A stretch of DNA of 64,000 nucleotides from Lasiosphaeris hirsuta (GCA_030549175.1 JAUKUA010000009.1:62001-126000); one strand, 5' to 3'; positions 20,212-31,679 are shown, counted from the stretch's first letter. The notes: a model not told the origin generated them from the sequence alone. Program-made: numbers and translations.

Positions 20212-21170
20212 GTGTCTCAAAGTCAAGCCCCACGTTGGGACAAGTATCTGCAAAGCAACGAGTGTACATTTCACCAAGGCATACGAGTTCAATGGCATTC
20301 TCTCCTCCTCAACGGCTCCACTATAGCCGCGATAAGGGTCAATCTTAAGCTGTCGTTGAAAGTAGCGGCCCGCTCCCAGTATGCATTCACCCGACGCTCG
20401 AATCCAGCGGCATGGATGAAGACGTTCGCCGAACTTGATCTCGAGGTCAGCATCAATCCTCGTGCCAGTAACGCTCTTGGTGCGTTCCAAAACCCCGCTA
20501 CAATTGACCCGACGACGAAAACGAGAAGCTACGCTGCCAGTGCGTACTATGGCCCCGAGGTAGCCCAAAGGGACGGACATGGTGGTCTTAACTGAGACGG
20601 TCGTGGCCAAAGATCATCGTCGAGAGAAAAAGGGCCGACTCCACGGCAACCGGTATCGAGATTGTCACTAAGGACGGGAAGACGGAGCGAATCCTAGCTC
20701 GAGAGGAGGTCATTCTGGCCGCTAGGGCATTGCAGACGCCACAAATCCTAGAGTTAATAGGAATTGGAGGCAAGATCCTGCTGTAGACCTTGGGTATCGA
20801 CGTGATTGTGGATAACCCTAATGTGGGCGAGAACATGCGGGCCCATCCCATTTGTGTGCCAGAGCTTTGAGGTCATAGATGGTGTGCCATCGGGCGACGT
20901 CCTGAGGGATCCGTCCGTCGTACAGGCGCTACTGGGTGTGTACCAAGCATCGCAGGACGGACCCATGAGCTAGAGCACTGTTAGTGTCGTGTCCGCACCC
21001 TTGGTTGACGGGTCTGGGATTGTGTCGGTGGATGTTAAGAAGTCGCGCTTTGCGCATTACGAATCGGAGCTGCAGTTGCCAAGTCAGCAAGCAGTGCGCT
21101 CACTGATCGAATCACCCGACGGGGCGGCATTGCAGTATCTGCTGTTTTGTGAGACGAATCTGGGCTCATG
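20212..21170 (+). pseudogene. GMC oxidoreductase, middle part (broken gene, piece 1)
   Basis: Pieces in changing frames follow a GMC flavoenzyme (alcohol, choline or aryl-alcohol oxidase family). The first is NALGAFQNPATIDPTTKTRSY with AASAYYGPEVAQR near 20475-20575. Next is KIIVERKRADSTATGIEIV near 20605-20665, then EEVILAARALQTPQILELIG near 20705-20765. A stop lies where LLEPLGID is expected. Then come VDNPNVGENMRAHP near 20810-20850, GVPSGDVLRDPSV near 20880 and PLVDGSGIVSVDVKKS near 21000-21040. The piece ends at QYLLFCETNLG near 21168. Homology disappears after that point. The N-terminal FAD-binding start and the C-terminal active-site domain are absent here. Several stops are TAG where CAG or GAG is expected. 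The C-terminal part of the same kind of protein lies at 41632-42175. Confidence 0.75.
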
Positions 21171-22265
21171 GAATTTACATTTTTATACCTCGCCCACGTG
21201 AAATTGCTCACTCTGGCTCAGCCTTCGCTCAGGGTTTGCTCAGGATTACTCACCTTTTGCCCACCCTAAGTACCATTTTCGGCAGGCTACGCTGCAGCAT
21301 GCTGAATTACTTCCAGTCTAGCCGAGTAAGCCTAGAATTAATCCCATATGTAAAAATGGCCAAACAGGTCCCATTTCTTTTAAAAAAAGAATGAATAGTT
21401 TCGTCTTTACCTCTTCTATTCTTCGTGTCTTCGTGTTACTTACCTAACCGTTGGAGACTGAAGTCAGTCTCTACCACCCAATTCTCGCACTTGCACCTCC
21501 TACATACACTCTCACTTTTGTTATTCAATACCTTGAATTCAATTCATTACTATTATCGATACCACGCACCTTAATCCCCCGCTTGAGTCCCCACCGGAAG
21601 TCGCCCTTCCAGCCGGGGTCGCAACCATGGCGCTACTCGGGCACGTTGGGGTGGTAGATAGTCCCCACGTACAGGCGAAGAGAGTGAAGAGGGAGCCCCA
21701 AAGGATCTCCGGGTAGCCGTGGGAGTTCGGGCTCGAGAAAAAGTTAACGGGGTCCGTCGGCGTCGTACATATTAGTTAGAACGTGGTATAGGCCCCAACG
21801 GCGGCGACGAAGCAACGGGGGAATAAGACTCGGTCCAAAGCCCTCGTGAAAGACATTACGGTTATAAACGGCAAAGAAAAGAAAAGGAAAAGAGGGGGGG
21901 GGGGGTTCGGAAGCAGTTTTTCAAGGCGGCTTCCTAAAGAATGACACAGGTATAAAACCCGCATCGCAAATGCCGTCGTAAGAAAACGTTCCTAACATTA
22001 GGCAACGTTAAGCATCACGGGCTCCAAATCCTTACGGTCAGGTGACTAGCTACCTTCAGCTAAAGCCCCTATGCCACGTCCGGACGCTGCCATTGGCTAT
22101 ATGGACAACGCCGTCGGAGTTTCAAGGTTGGCGAGAAATACTAAGCACCTAAAACTAGCCCCCCACAACACAAAGTCCCTCTATGTATGGTCGGTGTTAT
22201 GGGCGTTATACTTATTCATGGCGTCGTAGAGTGTATCCTAGACGGACGGGAGGAGAGAAATGAGC
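21171..22265. other. gene-free stretch at the left side of the 20.5-kb block
   Basis: No coding pattern was recognised. The sequence has a pyrimidine-rich part, an inverted repeat GAGACTGA-AG-TCAGTCTC near 21451-21470, and a run of G near 21895-21905. It may be a decayed transposon, but no terminal repeats or protein remains were found. Confidence 0.35.
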
Positions 22266-23901
22266 CTAGACATGATCACTGCCGTCGACCCAGCTTCCCA
22301 CGGCCGGCTCTTCTTCAACACGGGCTCGTTTTTGAGGCCTTGGACTCCCGACGGCCTCCCCGGCCGCCTCTCGAGATGCGGCAGAACCCCTCCCTTCTGG
22401 AGTCAGAGGCCGTGAAGGTAGTCCCGGGCGGCTGGCAAGGCTGGACTGGGTGGCAGACATTAGCGAGCTCGATAAGCTTGGCACGCGTCCATTGACATCA
22501 AGCCCTAAGCTCTCCCAGCCACGTTTCCGGGGTCGCCCCCTCGGCGGCTCGTCCCAGCTGCCGCACTCGAGCTCGTCGCCAACGATGATATCTTGGTCGT
22601 CCGGCCAGTAGCCCTCCCCGTCGCCATCGTCCTGACCGTCTCCCTGTGTCGAAAGCGATCTTTTCTTTGGGCTGGCACTCCGGCTCTGGGACTGTGCGCG
22701 CTCAAAGATGCGGGCCCAGAGTCCGACATCCAGTCCCCTCAGGGTTTTGGTTTCGGCCTCGCCTTTTGCCTCATCCCACAGACGCACGGCGTACTCGAGA
22801 CCCGACTCGAAAAAGGGGAGATGTTTCTCGGTAAACAAGGACCAGGCGAAGCGTGCGAAGAGGCACTCAACGCTGACGCCGCGGATCGGCTGCGGCGAGC
22901 GGTTGTGGTACAGACCCACGAGCTCGGGCGAGCCCGTCGGCCGCAGCACGTGTGTGACGAGCTCCGTAGATTCAGCTGTGCGTGTGCCGAATCGCTTGGG
23001 CAAGAAGGTGAAGCGCCGCGCATCAAACAGATGATGTACGTCTTTACGGAGGATAAGGATGTTCCTGTCGTCGTTGATAGCCGATATTTCCAACGACCGC
23101 CGGCAGTACCTGTCAATTCCGACCGATTCCTTGTCAGCTTCGGTCGGCCGTGGTATGGAAGAGCCATCAACGGCCAGAAAACGGAGGCCAAGGGAGCTGT
23201 TTCTTACCTTTTCATCCCGTTGGATATGAACCAAAGCCTTTCTCCAACAGGTACGAGGTGTGCGTTCTCGACGGCGTCCATATACCCAGACACACGGCAT
23301 GTTATGTCGCGAGACAAGGCCGCGGCGGGCCCCATCACAGTCGGCCGCGGCGGTGCCAGCTCAGGAAACCGTAGGCTTCTCCACGGCGGCGGCAAGTCCC
23401 CGCGCGCCTCACCGTCCTCGTCAAAACCGCCGTGGGGGAAGCGCCAGTGATGGAACGAGGGGATGACGGGGTATTTGACTGCGATTGATAGACAGAAACG
23501 GCCACGGTTAGCTAAGCCGGGTTTACTTTCGGCATCTACGACGGGAGGAAGGGAGGAAACACACACGAAGATGGCTCGTGCCCCCCGATGCAGAAAAAGA
23601 ATTCGCGCCCACGCAGTGTGCCGTCCGGCGGGCGGTCGATTCGCCGGAAAGATTGATTCGAGCCGCCCCCTGCCCCGTCTTTTTGCGCCAGGTACCCGCC
23701 GTCCCAGCGCACATCAGCAACGATGCAACAAGACACCAGTGCGACGTCGAAGTCGAGTCCGCCGTCGCTGTCCGCAGCTGTGAGCACGAGGAGGTCGGGA
23801 GCCGAGCTTGGGTAGGCCGGGTGTCGAAAGCAGATCTCCCGCGATGGTATTCCTGGATCGTGCGTTATCCCAGGTGGCGTAAAGGGCGGAAGAGCAGCCA
23901 T
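22266..23901 (-). CDS. fungal HNH-nuclease-domain protein
   Basis: The start MAALPPFTPPG is at 23901. Intron 1 lies near 23565-23480 (ends TCGCAG). Intron 2 runs from just after ISNGMKR to YCRRSLEIS (GTAAGA...GACAG), about 23205-23107. The core matches the fungal HNH_2 type: H in ENAHLVPVGERLWF, N in INDDRNILILRKD and H in RKDVHHLFDARRFTFLPK. These are the three HNH metal and catalytic positions. The C-terminal third is low-complexity, acidic, then rich in Arg, Ser and Pro (SPKKRSLSTQG, RPQKRARVEEEP), with possible nuclear-localisation sequences. Total length is about 470 residues. These proteins are numerous and variable in Pezizomycotina and often lie in accessory regions; their role is unknown. 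The gene is GC-rich compared with the flanks. Confidence 0.72.
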
Positions 23902-24484
23902 TTAATGCCAGTCCTATACGCGCGGCGGTAGAATTAATACATGTCGCGAGCCCTTGCTACTGATGTATTGTTTTTGGGTGGGTCGGGCTCTGCTGTTGAC
24001 ACCCGAGTTCAATTGTTGTTCTACGGAGGAGGAAAAAAGTTTTGCGTGGACAGGACAGCGCAGGAGTCGGCTTGAGAGATGTGGGGTTTGGGGTTATTAC
24101 CCCGCACAGGCATCAGCCCCCTGCTAAGCTAAGCGCACAGCTGTTTCCTGACCAGCCTTCCGGACTAGCTTTCCCAAGTTCTTTTCAAGCTGTGTCAGCT
24201 GGTCGCTGTGTGCATGGAGTGTTTACATTCCGTACATGTACATTATGTACTGGTATATTCTAAGTGCTAGGATATTATATACCATGCCTATGTGTTACTC
24301 ATTAGGAGCGTCACGGTCTGATGGTTAGTCCGCTTGGGGTAGGTTGCTAGCAATTGGTGACAAAATTAAAAGTTCTGCACTTGTAAGGCCAGCCTGCGTG
24401 CCAATCTCACGATCCAATTGCCCACCACTTGCCCTGCAATTGCATGCCGATCGCGCGATTCAATTGCCCTCCTCCAATTGCATG
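23902..24484. other. intergenic
   Basis: No gene seen. It contains ACATGTACATTATGTAC-type AT-rich short inverted motifs near 24233-24250 and an AATTGC-rich lead-in to the 12-bp repeat. Confidence 0.4.
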
Positions 24485-24534
24485 CCAATTACCCCGCCAA
24501 CTGCCCCGCCAATTACCCCGCCAATTACCCCGCC
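24485..24534. repeat. 12-bp tandem repeat, four copies
   Basis: Unit CCAATTACCCCG, copies at 24485, 24497 (CCAACTGCCCCG), 24509 and 24521, followed by CC. It lies directly before the dispersed repeat copy 1. Confidence 0.85.
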
Positions 24535-24544
24535 AGGGGCACGG

Positions 24545-25125
24545 GCACACAAGGAACGAGGCAACGCAGGGTAGGGCACAGCGAAGGCCAGCAACGCAGT
24601 CAACTACGCGTCAGGCGGGCGGTCTGGCTCCATCAATCCGGCGATATCGGTCCCATAATGAGGGCGCTAGCTTGGAAGATGTGGCTCCCAGTGCTAGCCG
24701 GGCCACCGCATCAACTGCAGCTAGCCGAGCGTGCGCATCAACTACACGCCCTGCAACTGCGCGCCCTGCAGCCAGCCAGCCGGAGGTTATCCTGCCAGAG
24801 ATGCATGTGGCCAGCCCGCGGCCGAGCAGCGGAATCGCTGCGCGCGGTCGGAGCGCTGTGGGCAAGCCCAGGGGAGGCGGCAGGGCCGGTGGCAGGGCCA
24901 GGGGGTGCATAGTTATAGTGTTGATGAAGCTTTTATTGCGTTTTTGTACGATTTGAGCGATTTCAATCGCTGCAGTAGTGTTGAATTGACTATATTCAAT
25001 TGACTGCAATTATCTGCGATTGAGTGCGACCGTGTGTGGCCTCCACCGCCTTTTTACTGGCGGCCGTTGACGGCCTTTGACAGCCTTGACAGGCCTTGCC
25101 ACCTGTGGCTAGAAGACGATGAGAG
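24545..25125 (+). repeat. dispersed repeat family, copy 1
   Basis: About 580 bp that aligns by eye with 35290-35935 in the same orientation. The shared coding-like part reads PATQSTTRQAGGLA, SIRRY and later GIAARGRSAVGK followed by a Gly/Arg/Ala tail. The shared non-coding part follows, with AGCGATTTCAATCGCTGC, GCGATTGAGTGCGACCGTGT, GGCCGTTGACGGCCTTTGAC and TTGCCAC...TGTGGCT. It looks like the 3' end of a transposon gene plus its untranslated tail. No terminal repeats or target duplication could be set, and the superfamily is unknown. Confidence 0.8.
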
Positions 25126-25530
25126 GGTGGATGGATGTATAGTAGTTACATAGTAGTGCAAAAAGGCGATTGTGGTAGTGCACCGTGACACTCCCCTCCC
25201 TTTGGGAGCCATTGTAAACATAGGGTCTACAGCAACGGCGCCTCCAGAACAGTCTCTCCGTCCCCGGCAAAGTCAACGACATCAGCTTGTGGAAGCAAAG
25301 AAAAGAGTGACGTCACAGAGAGAACCACCAAACGCCGTCGCATTCGGGCTACAAGCAGATGCTTCAACTCGTACGAAAGCCCGAGGAGAAAGATGGCCCA
25401 TATTGGGGACCATTCCTAGCATATACTGGTACATGATATAAGATAGTACATGACATTCTGACCTAATCTGTAGGACTGTAAATAGTATCCCAGTACCAAA
25501 GCTAGGATGTTATTTAACATAACGGTATAA
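25126..25530. other. intergenic
   Basis: No gene or repeat was recognised between the dispersed repeat and the MITE. Confidence 0.4.
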
Positions 25531-25702
25531 CGTGCGTGATAAGCGAGTGAAACGCTCCAACAAAACCTAGTGAAAGCGGCTGCGATACAGCGATAAGGAA
25601 TGGTTAACGTCTTTAACAATTTTTTATCGTCTTTTCGCGTGCACACCTACTAAAATTTGTTAACGTGTTTCACTCGCTTGTTTGATTCATTAGCTTGTCA
25701 CG
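25531..25702. mobile_element. MITE-like element with imperfect terminal inverted repeats, copy 1
   Basis: The left end reads CGTGCGTGATAAGCGAGTGA and the reverse complement of the right end reads CGTGACAAGCTAATGAATCA; both continue into AAGCGAGTGAAAC. The centre holds AATGGTTAACGTCTTTAACA. The ends and centre (GTGCGTGATAAG, ACAATTTWTTA) recur in the element at 46055-46242, so this is a short non-coding family. No transposase is encoded, and the target duplication is unclear. Confidence 0.65.
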
Positions 25703-25960
25703 AAAGTCACATATTTGACCTCGTAATCGCCAAGCAGTTCTGTACGGATGTCGAGGCACTTCTGAAACCAATTCCAGGCGGCCCTGTCATCCTTGTGTGC
25801 TGTAGAGCAACGACGTCGTACGTGTTGTAAAGATAGGAAGCCTGCAACCGTCCTACCAAGGTCACAGAAGTGTTCCGCTGCCTGGGCTAACTTCAATGTC
25901 GTGGCTATGGCCCCAGTCTCCAGCAAATACCAAGTTGCTAGGGCGAATTGTACGAGGCCT
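25690..25960 (-). pseudogene. possible TPR-protein fragment
   Basis: The minus strand reads ALATWYLLETGAIATTLKLAQ and then AAWNWFQKCLDIRTELLGD, with the LxIRxxLLG spacing found at the end of fungal tetratricopeptide repeats. Its stop codon falls inside the MITE, so the element may have cut the gene. No other exon could be joined. The assignment is weak. Confidence 0.22.
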
Positions 25961-27208
25961 TCGCTTCTCTTGAAAGAACATCAATCGTAAGATGTGTGGT
26001 GCATAGATCGGGCACGTATCCCAGTGACTGAACAAATTGTCGGACGTTGCCTGGGATTGTGGATGGCCGTCGTGCCTGCGTCACCCCAATCACGTTGCCG
26101 GTCCTCCCCGGAGTCCCCGGAGGGGGAGCGGCTGGTTTTCAAGTACTATCAGCATGCTAGCAATCTGGAATGGCGTGCACATTGGAGCCAAGATAGCAGC
26201 CCATCTCTACATTATTCCCCGTCCGCCATGCTGTCGTTGACGAGAGAGATGGTTGTCGGGTCGTAGGCTTCATTATGCCCTTTATCCATGGCCCGACCTG
26301 GTAGCATGCACGGGGTTCGCGGCCGTTTAATCTGAAATAGGCCAAGCAACTCTTGCGAACCCTTGACGACTTGCACCTCAAGTACGGAGTCAGCCACCGC
26401 GACGTGAACTGGGCTAACGTCATATGACGATCGACACGGCCACCGACAATATCGTTCTGATGGACTTAGTATCTACGGTCCCTGCTTGTTCACCAACTGA
26501 CCTCCGGGCCGCGAAGCGCAAAAGAGAAGAAAAAGATGACTGGAGCGACTGGGGAGGATGACGGTGACCCCCCCCCCTCCCCTACCCTACCCGCCACAAT
26601 CGGAGTGATTGAGCGCGCAAGTCAAGGCGCTAACAGCTACATACAAAAAATGGCTCTGCGCGCAGGCTCTGCTCCAAGAAATACAACACACACATGCTCA
26701 TCAATTTGAGCCTTCCAGATCTGATACATTGGGTCCCCTAAGGCAGGCCGAGCCTGGGTTTTCTGTCTCCAGTAAGTAGCCTTTTTTACCATTCATCCGC
26801 ATAGAAGACATCCAGCAGTAGGCGAGATATTAGTTTCTTCCTATGGGAGGGGCTGCCTAAACTATCAATCCGTATGTTGCCTGACCAAGCAGCAACTGTG
26901 TACCTCTGACGCCAAACGTCCAGTGCCCATGGCCAAGCGTACAGTATCCTCCTCCCAGACTCCGACACTAAAAAAAAAAAAGAAGAAGAAAAAAAGCACT
27001 CTTCCTCCCTAATCCGCCCGTCGACGCTTTTACCACTTGCGAGGAAGGCAGGCCAAAAGACGGCTCCACGGAGCGACGATGACCTCGGCCGGATTCACCA
27101 TGCGAGGAAAGCGAGGGCGAGGCACGACGGGAGTCGGGCGCTGGGATGCGGTATAACCGCTCAAGAACCGGCTACCGCCATCGTGGCCCAGCGTATTGAT
27201 GCCCTTGA
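25961..27208. other. intergenic with homopolymer tracts
   Basis: No supported gene. A C-rich tract lies near 26568-26592 and an A-rich tract near 26970-26995. Short frames near 26157-26423 (minus) lack a family signal. Confidence 0.35.
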
Positions 27209-28560
27209 CTATATGGCAGCTTGTGAGAGGCGACAAGGCTGACAAGCTTGACAGCAGCCGCTTGCTACTGCTGCCGCCGAGCACGGAGCCAATTGTGCGC
27301 TTGGCCGTGTGCCGCCCACAAGGGTCGAAAAGGATCGCGTACCACGGGTGCTACCGCCGCCAGCCTTGGGGCTATTTCTCGTGCTCACGTGGACGCTACT
27401 ATCCATCTCCTTGAAACCGTACAGGTCGTGGAGACAAGATAGGATAGTGGTATACGGGACGGTGATATTGGCAGGATGGTTATCGGCCCTAAGAGAAGTA
27501 AAACGTTAGAATATTGACTCTGCTTAGAATAAGAGAAAGAAAACATACTTGTTATGGAGGGGTCGGATAAATTCGTCCGCAAGGCCCTCCGCATCTTGCT
27601 TGATCAAGTCTGAAAGCCAAAGGTTGATCGCTCCGCCTGGGGTGGATAAGGCCTCTCGCGGCATAACGACCTGGGTAGTTCCGTTGACCTTGGCAATGGC
27701 TGAAACAAAGGAGTGCTTGGCCAGCGGTTGTGACTGTCTGTGTGTCTCGATTTCCACGGGGAGGGCCACTGCACTATAATAACGGTGTTGAGGCTTGGAT
27801 GTTTGGCAAAGTAATGGGCGCATTTGCCTGGGCCTATATGGCTGTTGGTAGCAGTGAAGGCAAGGATCAAGGTAGGTGATTTGATGTAACCGATTTTGTT
27901 GACTACCAAGTTGTTGTTATCATCAACGTCAGGCTTCAGAATCAATCCGCGCGTGAGTGGGCCCATGGACTTAAGGCCAGCCGCTATGACGCTAAAGACC
28001 TGGTACTTGATGAACTCCAATGCTGTCTCGGAGGACATAGTAGTAAGCTTTCCTGTCGACGGATCAAGTTCCTAAGGGGAACACAGTTAGAGTAATTTGG
28101 ATAGGGTGTGGTGAGGCTACTGAAGGTAAGACTTACAAAAGGTGTCTCCTTATTGATAGCGGCCGCTAGTTTCTGAAGCTCAGGAAAGCCATCAGCAAGG
28201 CGGTAGTGATCCTCGCGGTCGACGATAAACGTGATAGAGAGATTTTGCGAGAACACAGGCGCAACCTGAAAGCAGTGGAGGGCGGCAAGAATCTTGTCGA
28301 GAGGCTCAGGCTTATCCGAGTCAAGACCTGTCCAGAAGAGACGGGGGGAGGGCGAATGTGCCTAATATATCAATCTTGGTCAACTCTTCTCCTGGCCTTG
28401 CTAAGCGATCACCTTCTCTCTTGCTACTTACCATCGTTTGTTAGTATCTGCGCCAAAGGCAGCTACGGCGTCAAAGGCATAGAAAGAGCCTGGTGTTTGG
28501 TGCTGGGTGTGGAAAGGCACGACAACAATTTTTGGGTAAAGGATATTGCAGGTAGTGGGG
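27209..28560 (-). CDS. hypothetical protein, multi-exon
   Basis: I do not recognise the family. Coding is supported by consistent splicing on the minus strand. ...AAFGADTNKRW joins to AHSPSPRLFWTGLDSDKPEP across GTAAGT...TTAG near 28430-28357. ...AAAINKETPF ends at GTAAGT near 28140 and resumes at ELDPSTGKLTTMSSE near 28065. ...FIRPLHNK (GTATGT...TTAG, 27550-27490) joins ADNHPANITVPYTTILSCLHD. The last exon ends at 27209 with a Ser/Gly/Thr-rich tail. One more intron, possibly GC-AG, is needed near 27820-27770. The true start upstream of 28560 was not found, because the region there has stops. No signal peptide, membrane segment or catalytic motif stands out. It is divergent from the polyQ nuclease-like gene. 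Confidence 0.5.
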
Positions 28561-29332
28561 CCGCCAATAGTGACCAACAAACCTTAGGTAGCAATATCAT
28601 TCACATTGCTCCCGAACAAAGGAAGTGAATGTGTTGGGTGTCCCCCATACCCAAGTGCAGACGCCGCCCCACCTGGCTCGTCACGAAGCAAGGGCCTGTG
28701 GGCAGGTCACACGCCTCTCAGTCTCAGGCCTGGTCTCAAGCACAGTTTGCGGTCGATGTCGTCCACCAATCTCCAAGTTCTTTATTATGCAGCTTTCGGT
28801 GCATCAAGCAGTCCCGATGGACCGTTTTTTTTTTTTTTTTGCTTTGGATACCAAGCGGCTCGCATTGTGTCCGTATTCGCCGACATTGAAACCGACTGTG
28901 CGTTTTCCGCCCTCCTTCAAGTTATCCAACTTGCGCTAGGCATCGATGGCAACTCACTGGATGTCTTGGAGAATCTCGCAGATCTGCCGTGCTTGGCTGA
29001 TGTTGCCTGCACTGCTAGAATTGATGGACTGAAACCCGTGCGGTTTAACTATCTCTTTGTCCCTCGCTCCCTTGGCTCTCCGTTTCCCTCTACTTTTTTT
29101 TCTTTATTCACCACCGTTATTCCCCATCGTCTCAGCTTTCATCGCTCTCCATCTCCATCTCTTTGTCCATGATTATCTTAACATCTGATCTTATCCAAAT
29201 CCTAAACAACTACTTGTTGCATCTCGAAGCCACAAATCTTCAGAAGCTAGATATTGTCCAAAGCCACATCTCCTGCCAAAGCTTGAGCACCACACCATCG
29301 TCACATCTCTAGCGAACCCGCATATCGGGACG
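28561..29332. other. divergent upstream region
   Basis: Lies between the unknown minus-strand gene and the polyQ gene. It has 17 T near 28826-28842 and CT-rich DNA near 29090-29175, as in fungal promoters. An open frame of 188 codons here is judged to be chance. Confidence 0.4.
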
Positions 29333-30436
29333 ATGGATATAAGTACCATTGCCCAGCGACACCTTCGGCGTAGCGAGAGGCTCCAGCAGCAACAACGGCT
29401 CTTCTCCCAGCAAATATCTCAACAGCAACAGCAACAACATATCTCAGCCGCCTCTCAACCTCCTCAGCACATCTCACAACCCGCCTCACCCCCCTCAGCA
29501 CATCTACGACGCCTCACACGGAGGAACCTCTTCCTGTTCAGCAGGATGTTGGGCGAGGAAGCCACACCGGCATTTTCACTAGGGTCAAAGACACCATCGT
29601 CAGTAGTGACAAAGACCATCTCAACAACATCAACTGGGTTTGGCGAACGTGCGTATGCTAATGGTATCCTGAACCCTAATGAAGGCGACCGCCCTGCCAA
29701 TTTCGACACCACTCGTAGGCGATACACCTCCTCCCGCGCATCCAACTCGCCTACTGAATCAGAGTTTGAGACATACGTCACAAAGGTCGAGTATGCCCCT
29801 AACGAGGCAACTATCGCCTCCATAATGCAGCGGAAGATGCTCAAGGAGTACCCCGAGAAGGGATACCAGGAGTCCTTCAGCCAGGCACTCACCAGATTCC
29901 CTAAGGATGTTGGCTTCAATAACGGCTTATCGGCCGCGCGACCTGACTTTGTCCAGGGGCTGGTGCAACAAGAGTTCCAGCACATAGCCGTCAACAATAT
30001 TCCCGGCGCCGTTATCCACAAAGATAAGAGATACCCGACAACACTGCCACATATTGGTGGGGAGTGGAAGAAATCCGGAGGTGATCTCAAGATGGCCGAG
30101 ACACAGGCCGGCTACGACGGAGCCGCGTTTGTGTATGCGAGAAACCAAGCCCTCAAGGAGATGGGTGAGGCTGACCCCGCTGGCCACGCCAACGTTACAA
30201 CTTTTACGAGCGATGGCCGCACACTCGACATCTATACCCACCACGCAACGCCCTCCAAGGGTGGCGATAATAACCTGCAGCATCATCAACACCGTGTTGC
30301 CACAGCAGACCTGACAAACTCGTATCAGGGGTTCAGGGACGGCTACCGGATGCTCCGGAACGCCCAGGACCATGCACGAGCCCAATCGTATCGGCTCCGA
30401 GACCGACTCGATAATCATTACCGAGCCAAGTATTGA
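29333..30436 (+). CDS. polyQ protein with possible PD-(D/E)XK nuclease-like core
   Basis: A single-exon frame of 367 residues. The first 60 residues are Gln/Ser/Pro-rich (QQQQRLF, SQQQQQQHIS), so low-complexity. The C-terminal 200 residues look like a conserved globular domain found in many fungal hypothetical proteins: RPDFVQGLVQQEF, then LPHIGGEWKKSGGDLKMA, then ETQAGYDGAAFVYARNQAL and PAGHANVTTFTSDGRTLDIY. Pro204-Asp205, Glu244-Trp-Lys246 and a following QAGY resemble the acidic, ExK and Q..Y positions of PD-(D/E)XK enzymes. The spacing is longer than usual, so the fold assignment is my inference. The frame has no breaks. It is divergent from the unknown gene at 27209-28560 and may be an accessory gene. 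Confidence 0.7.
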   Translation: MDISTIAQRHLRRSERLQQQQRLFSQQISQQQQQQHISAASQPPQHISQPASPPSAHLRRLTRRNLFLFSRMLGEEATPAFSLGSKTPSSVVTKTISTTSTGFGERAYANGILNPNEGDRPANFDTTRRRYTSSRASNSPTESEFETYVTKVEYAPNEATIASIMQRKMLKEYPEKGYQESFSQALTRFPKDVGFNNGLSAARPDFVQGLVQQEFQHIAVNNIPGAVIHKDKRYPTTLPHIGGEWKKSGGDLKMAETQAGYDGAAFVYARNQALKEMGEADPAGHANVTTFTSDGRTLDIYTHHATPSKGGDNNLQHHQHRVATADLTNSYQGFRDGYRMLRNAQDHARAQSYRLRDRLDNHYRAKY

Positions 30437-31679
30437 GTATTGGTGGCTTACTAGTAGACATCCGCTGTTTCTTAGTAGCACGTGCCCATCTCTTTTCTGG
30501 CATTGGGTAATATTGGGCGAATTGGCCCACTAGCTGTAGAAAGAAAAAAAAAAAAAAAGTAAAAAAGAAAGAAAGAAAAAGGTTGACTTCTTAGTGGTGC
30601 TGTGCTGGGAGCCTGTGGTGATGAGGGAGTGTGTGTGCTTCGAAGTGTAGGCTACCGGACGGGGTGGGTGACCAGAGCAGTCCACGTTTGGGTGGTGGGG
30701 TAGAGCAATTGCAACTTAGCCTGGGACACAAACAAGACGCCGCGGGAACTTATACAGCTGGATGGTTGGCAAGATGGTGGCGTCGTCTGATGACGAGCCA
30801 CACCTCCGGGGTGGTCAAGCCAGGGCGAGGAGGTGTGAGTGGGTGGGGGGCTAACAGCCGCAACGTGAAATCCCACGGCACAATTCCTATACTCGATTCT
30901 AGCAGAAACTAAACTCTTGTGCCACCGAGCCCAGCATAACTTCAAGCTACGAAAACACAGGATTCAAACTAAAAAGGGCTAGTTACTACTGATACTGAAG
31001 CTCGGTGAGGGTACAATCGTCTAGTGCACCTTAACGCTCTCAAACACAGTCTATTCAACAATCAACAATACTACGCTGCAACCTTTAAAGGCAATAAAAA
31101 TCACTCCAATCGTTCCAAATCACAATGGCTATGCACCTCTAGCTGTTCTACCACCCAACCTAAAAACTAGTTACAAATTAAAACGGCCAGAATCGTCCCA
31201 TCCCTTTGCTCCCTCCTTCTCTTCCTTCTGCTCCTCCTCCCCCTCCTTCAAGTCATCAGTACCCAATAGAGCTACTAAGTTCGTACGACTTAACTACTCC
31301 GTGCGTAGTCTTGTGTACTCAGCTCACGGCCTCGATTGGGATAGGAAAGCAGGCTCTCGTGGGCCACCTGGTTCTGTGCTGAGTATGTACATTAATGCCC
31401 TCCCAGTTGTTCCGTTGCATATGACATAATCCATCGGTGTACTTTCTCTAGCATCCGAAGCCCCTCGGGCAATATACGTCAGACACGGCTCATCAGGGTA
31501 GCGGATGCCCAGTCAAACGTGAACTCCGAGACCCCTCGGAACTTAGGCACAGTCAGCCTTTAAGACCCCTCAACAACCCTTCTCCTCATTCTACAAAGAT
31601 AACCCACGAACATTAGTACCAAGAGTCCCAATATCAATAGACTGAAAACTTGAAGGCTCGAAGGATAGACTTACCAAAA
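30437..31679. other. intergenic
   Basis: An A-rich tract lies at 30541-30582. No gene was recognised in 1.2 kb. C/T-rich DNA occurs near 31200-31250, and the final 60 bases lead into the hydrolase start. Confidence 0.4.

Noticed and set aside
22593..23450. 285-codon plus-strand frame opposite the HNH gene
   Set aside because: It is antisense to well-supported spliced coding sequence in GC-rich DNA, where chance open frames are common.
28606..29172. 188-codon open frame on the plus strand
   Set aside because: It contains a poly-T-derived poly-Phe run and a promoter-like CT-rich end, has no family pattern, and lies in the divergent gap.
29464..30090. 208-codon minus-strand frame opposite the polyQ gene
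   Set aside because: Antisense shadow; the plus frame has the better protein pattern.
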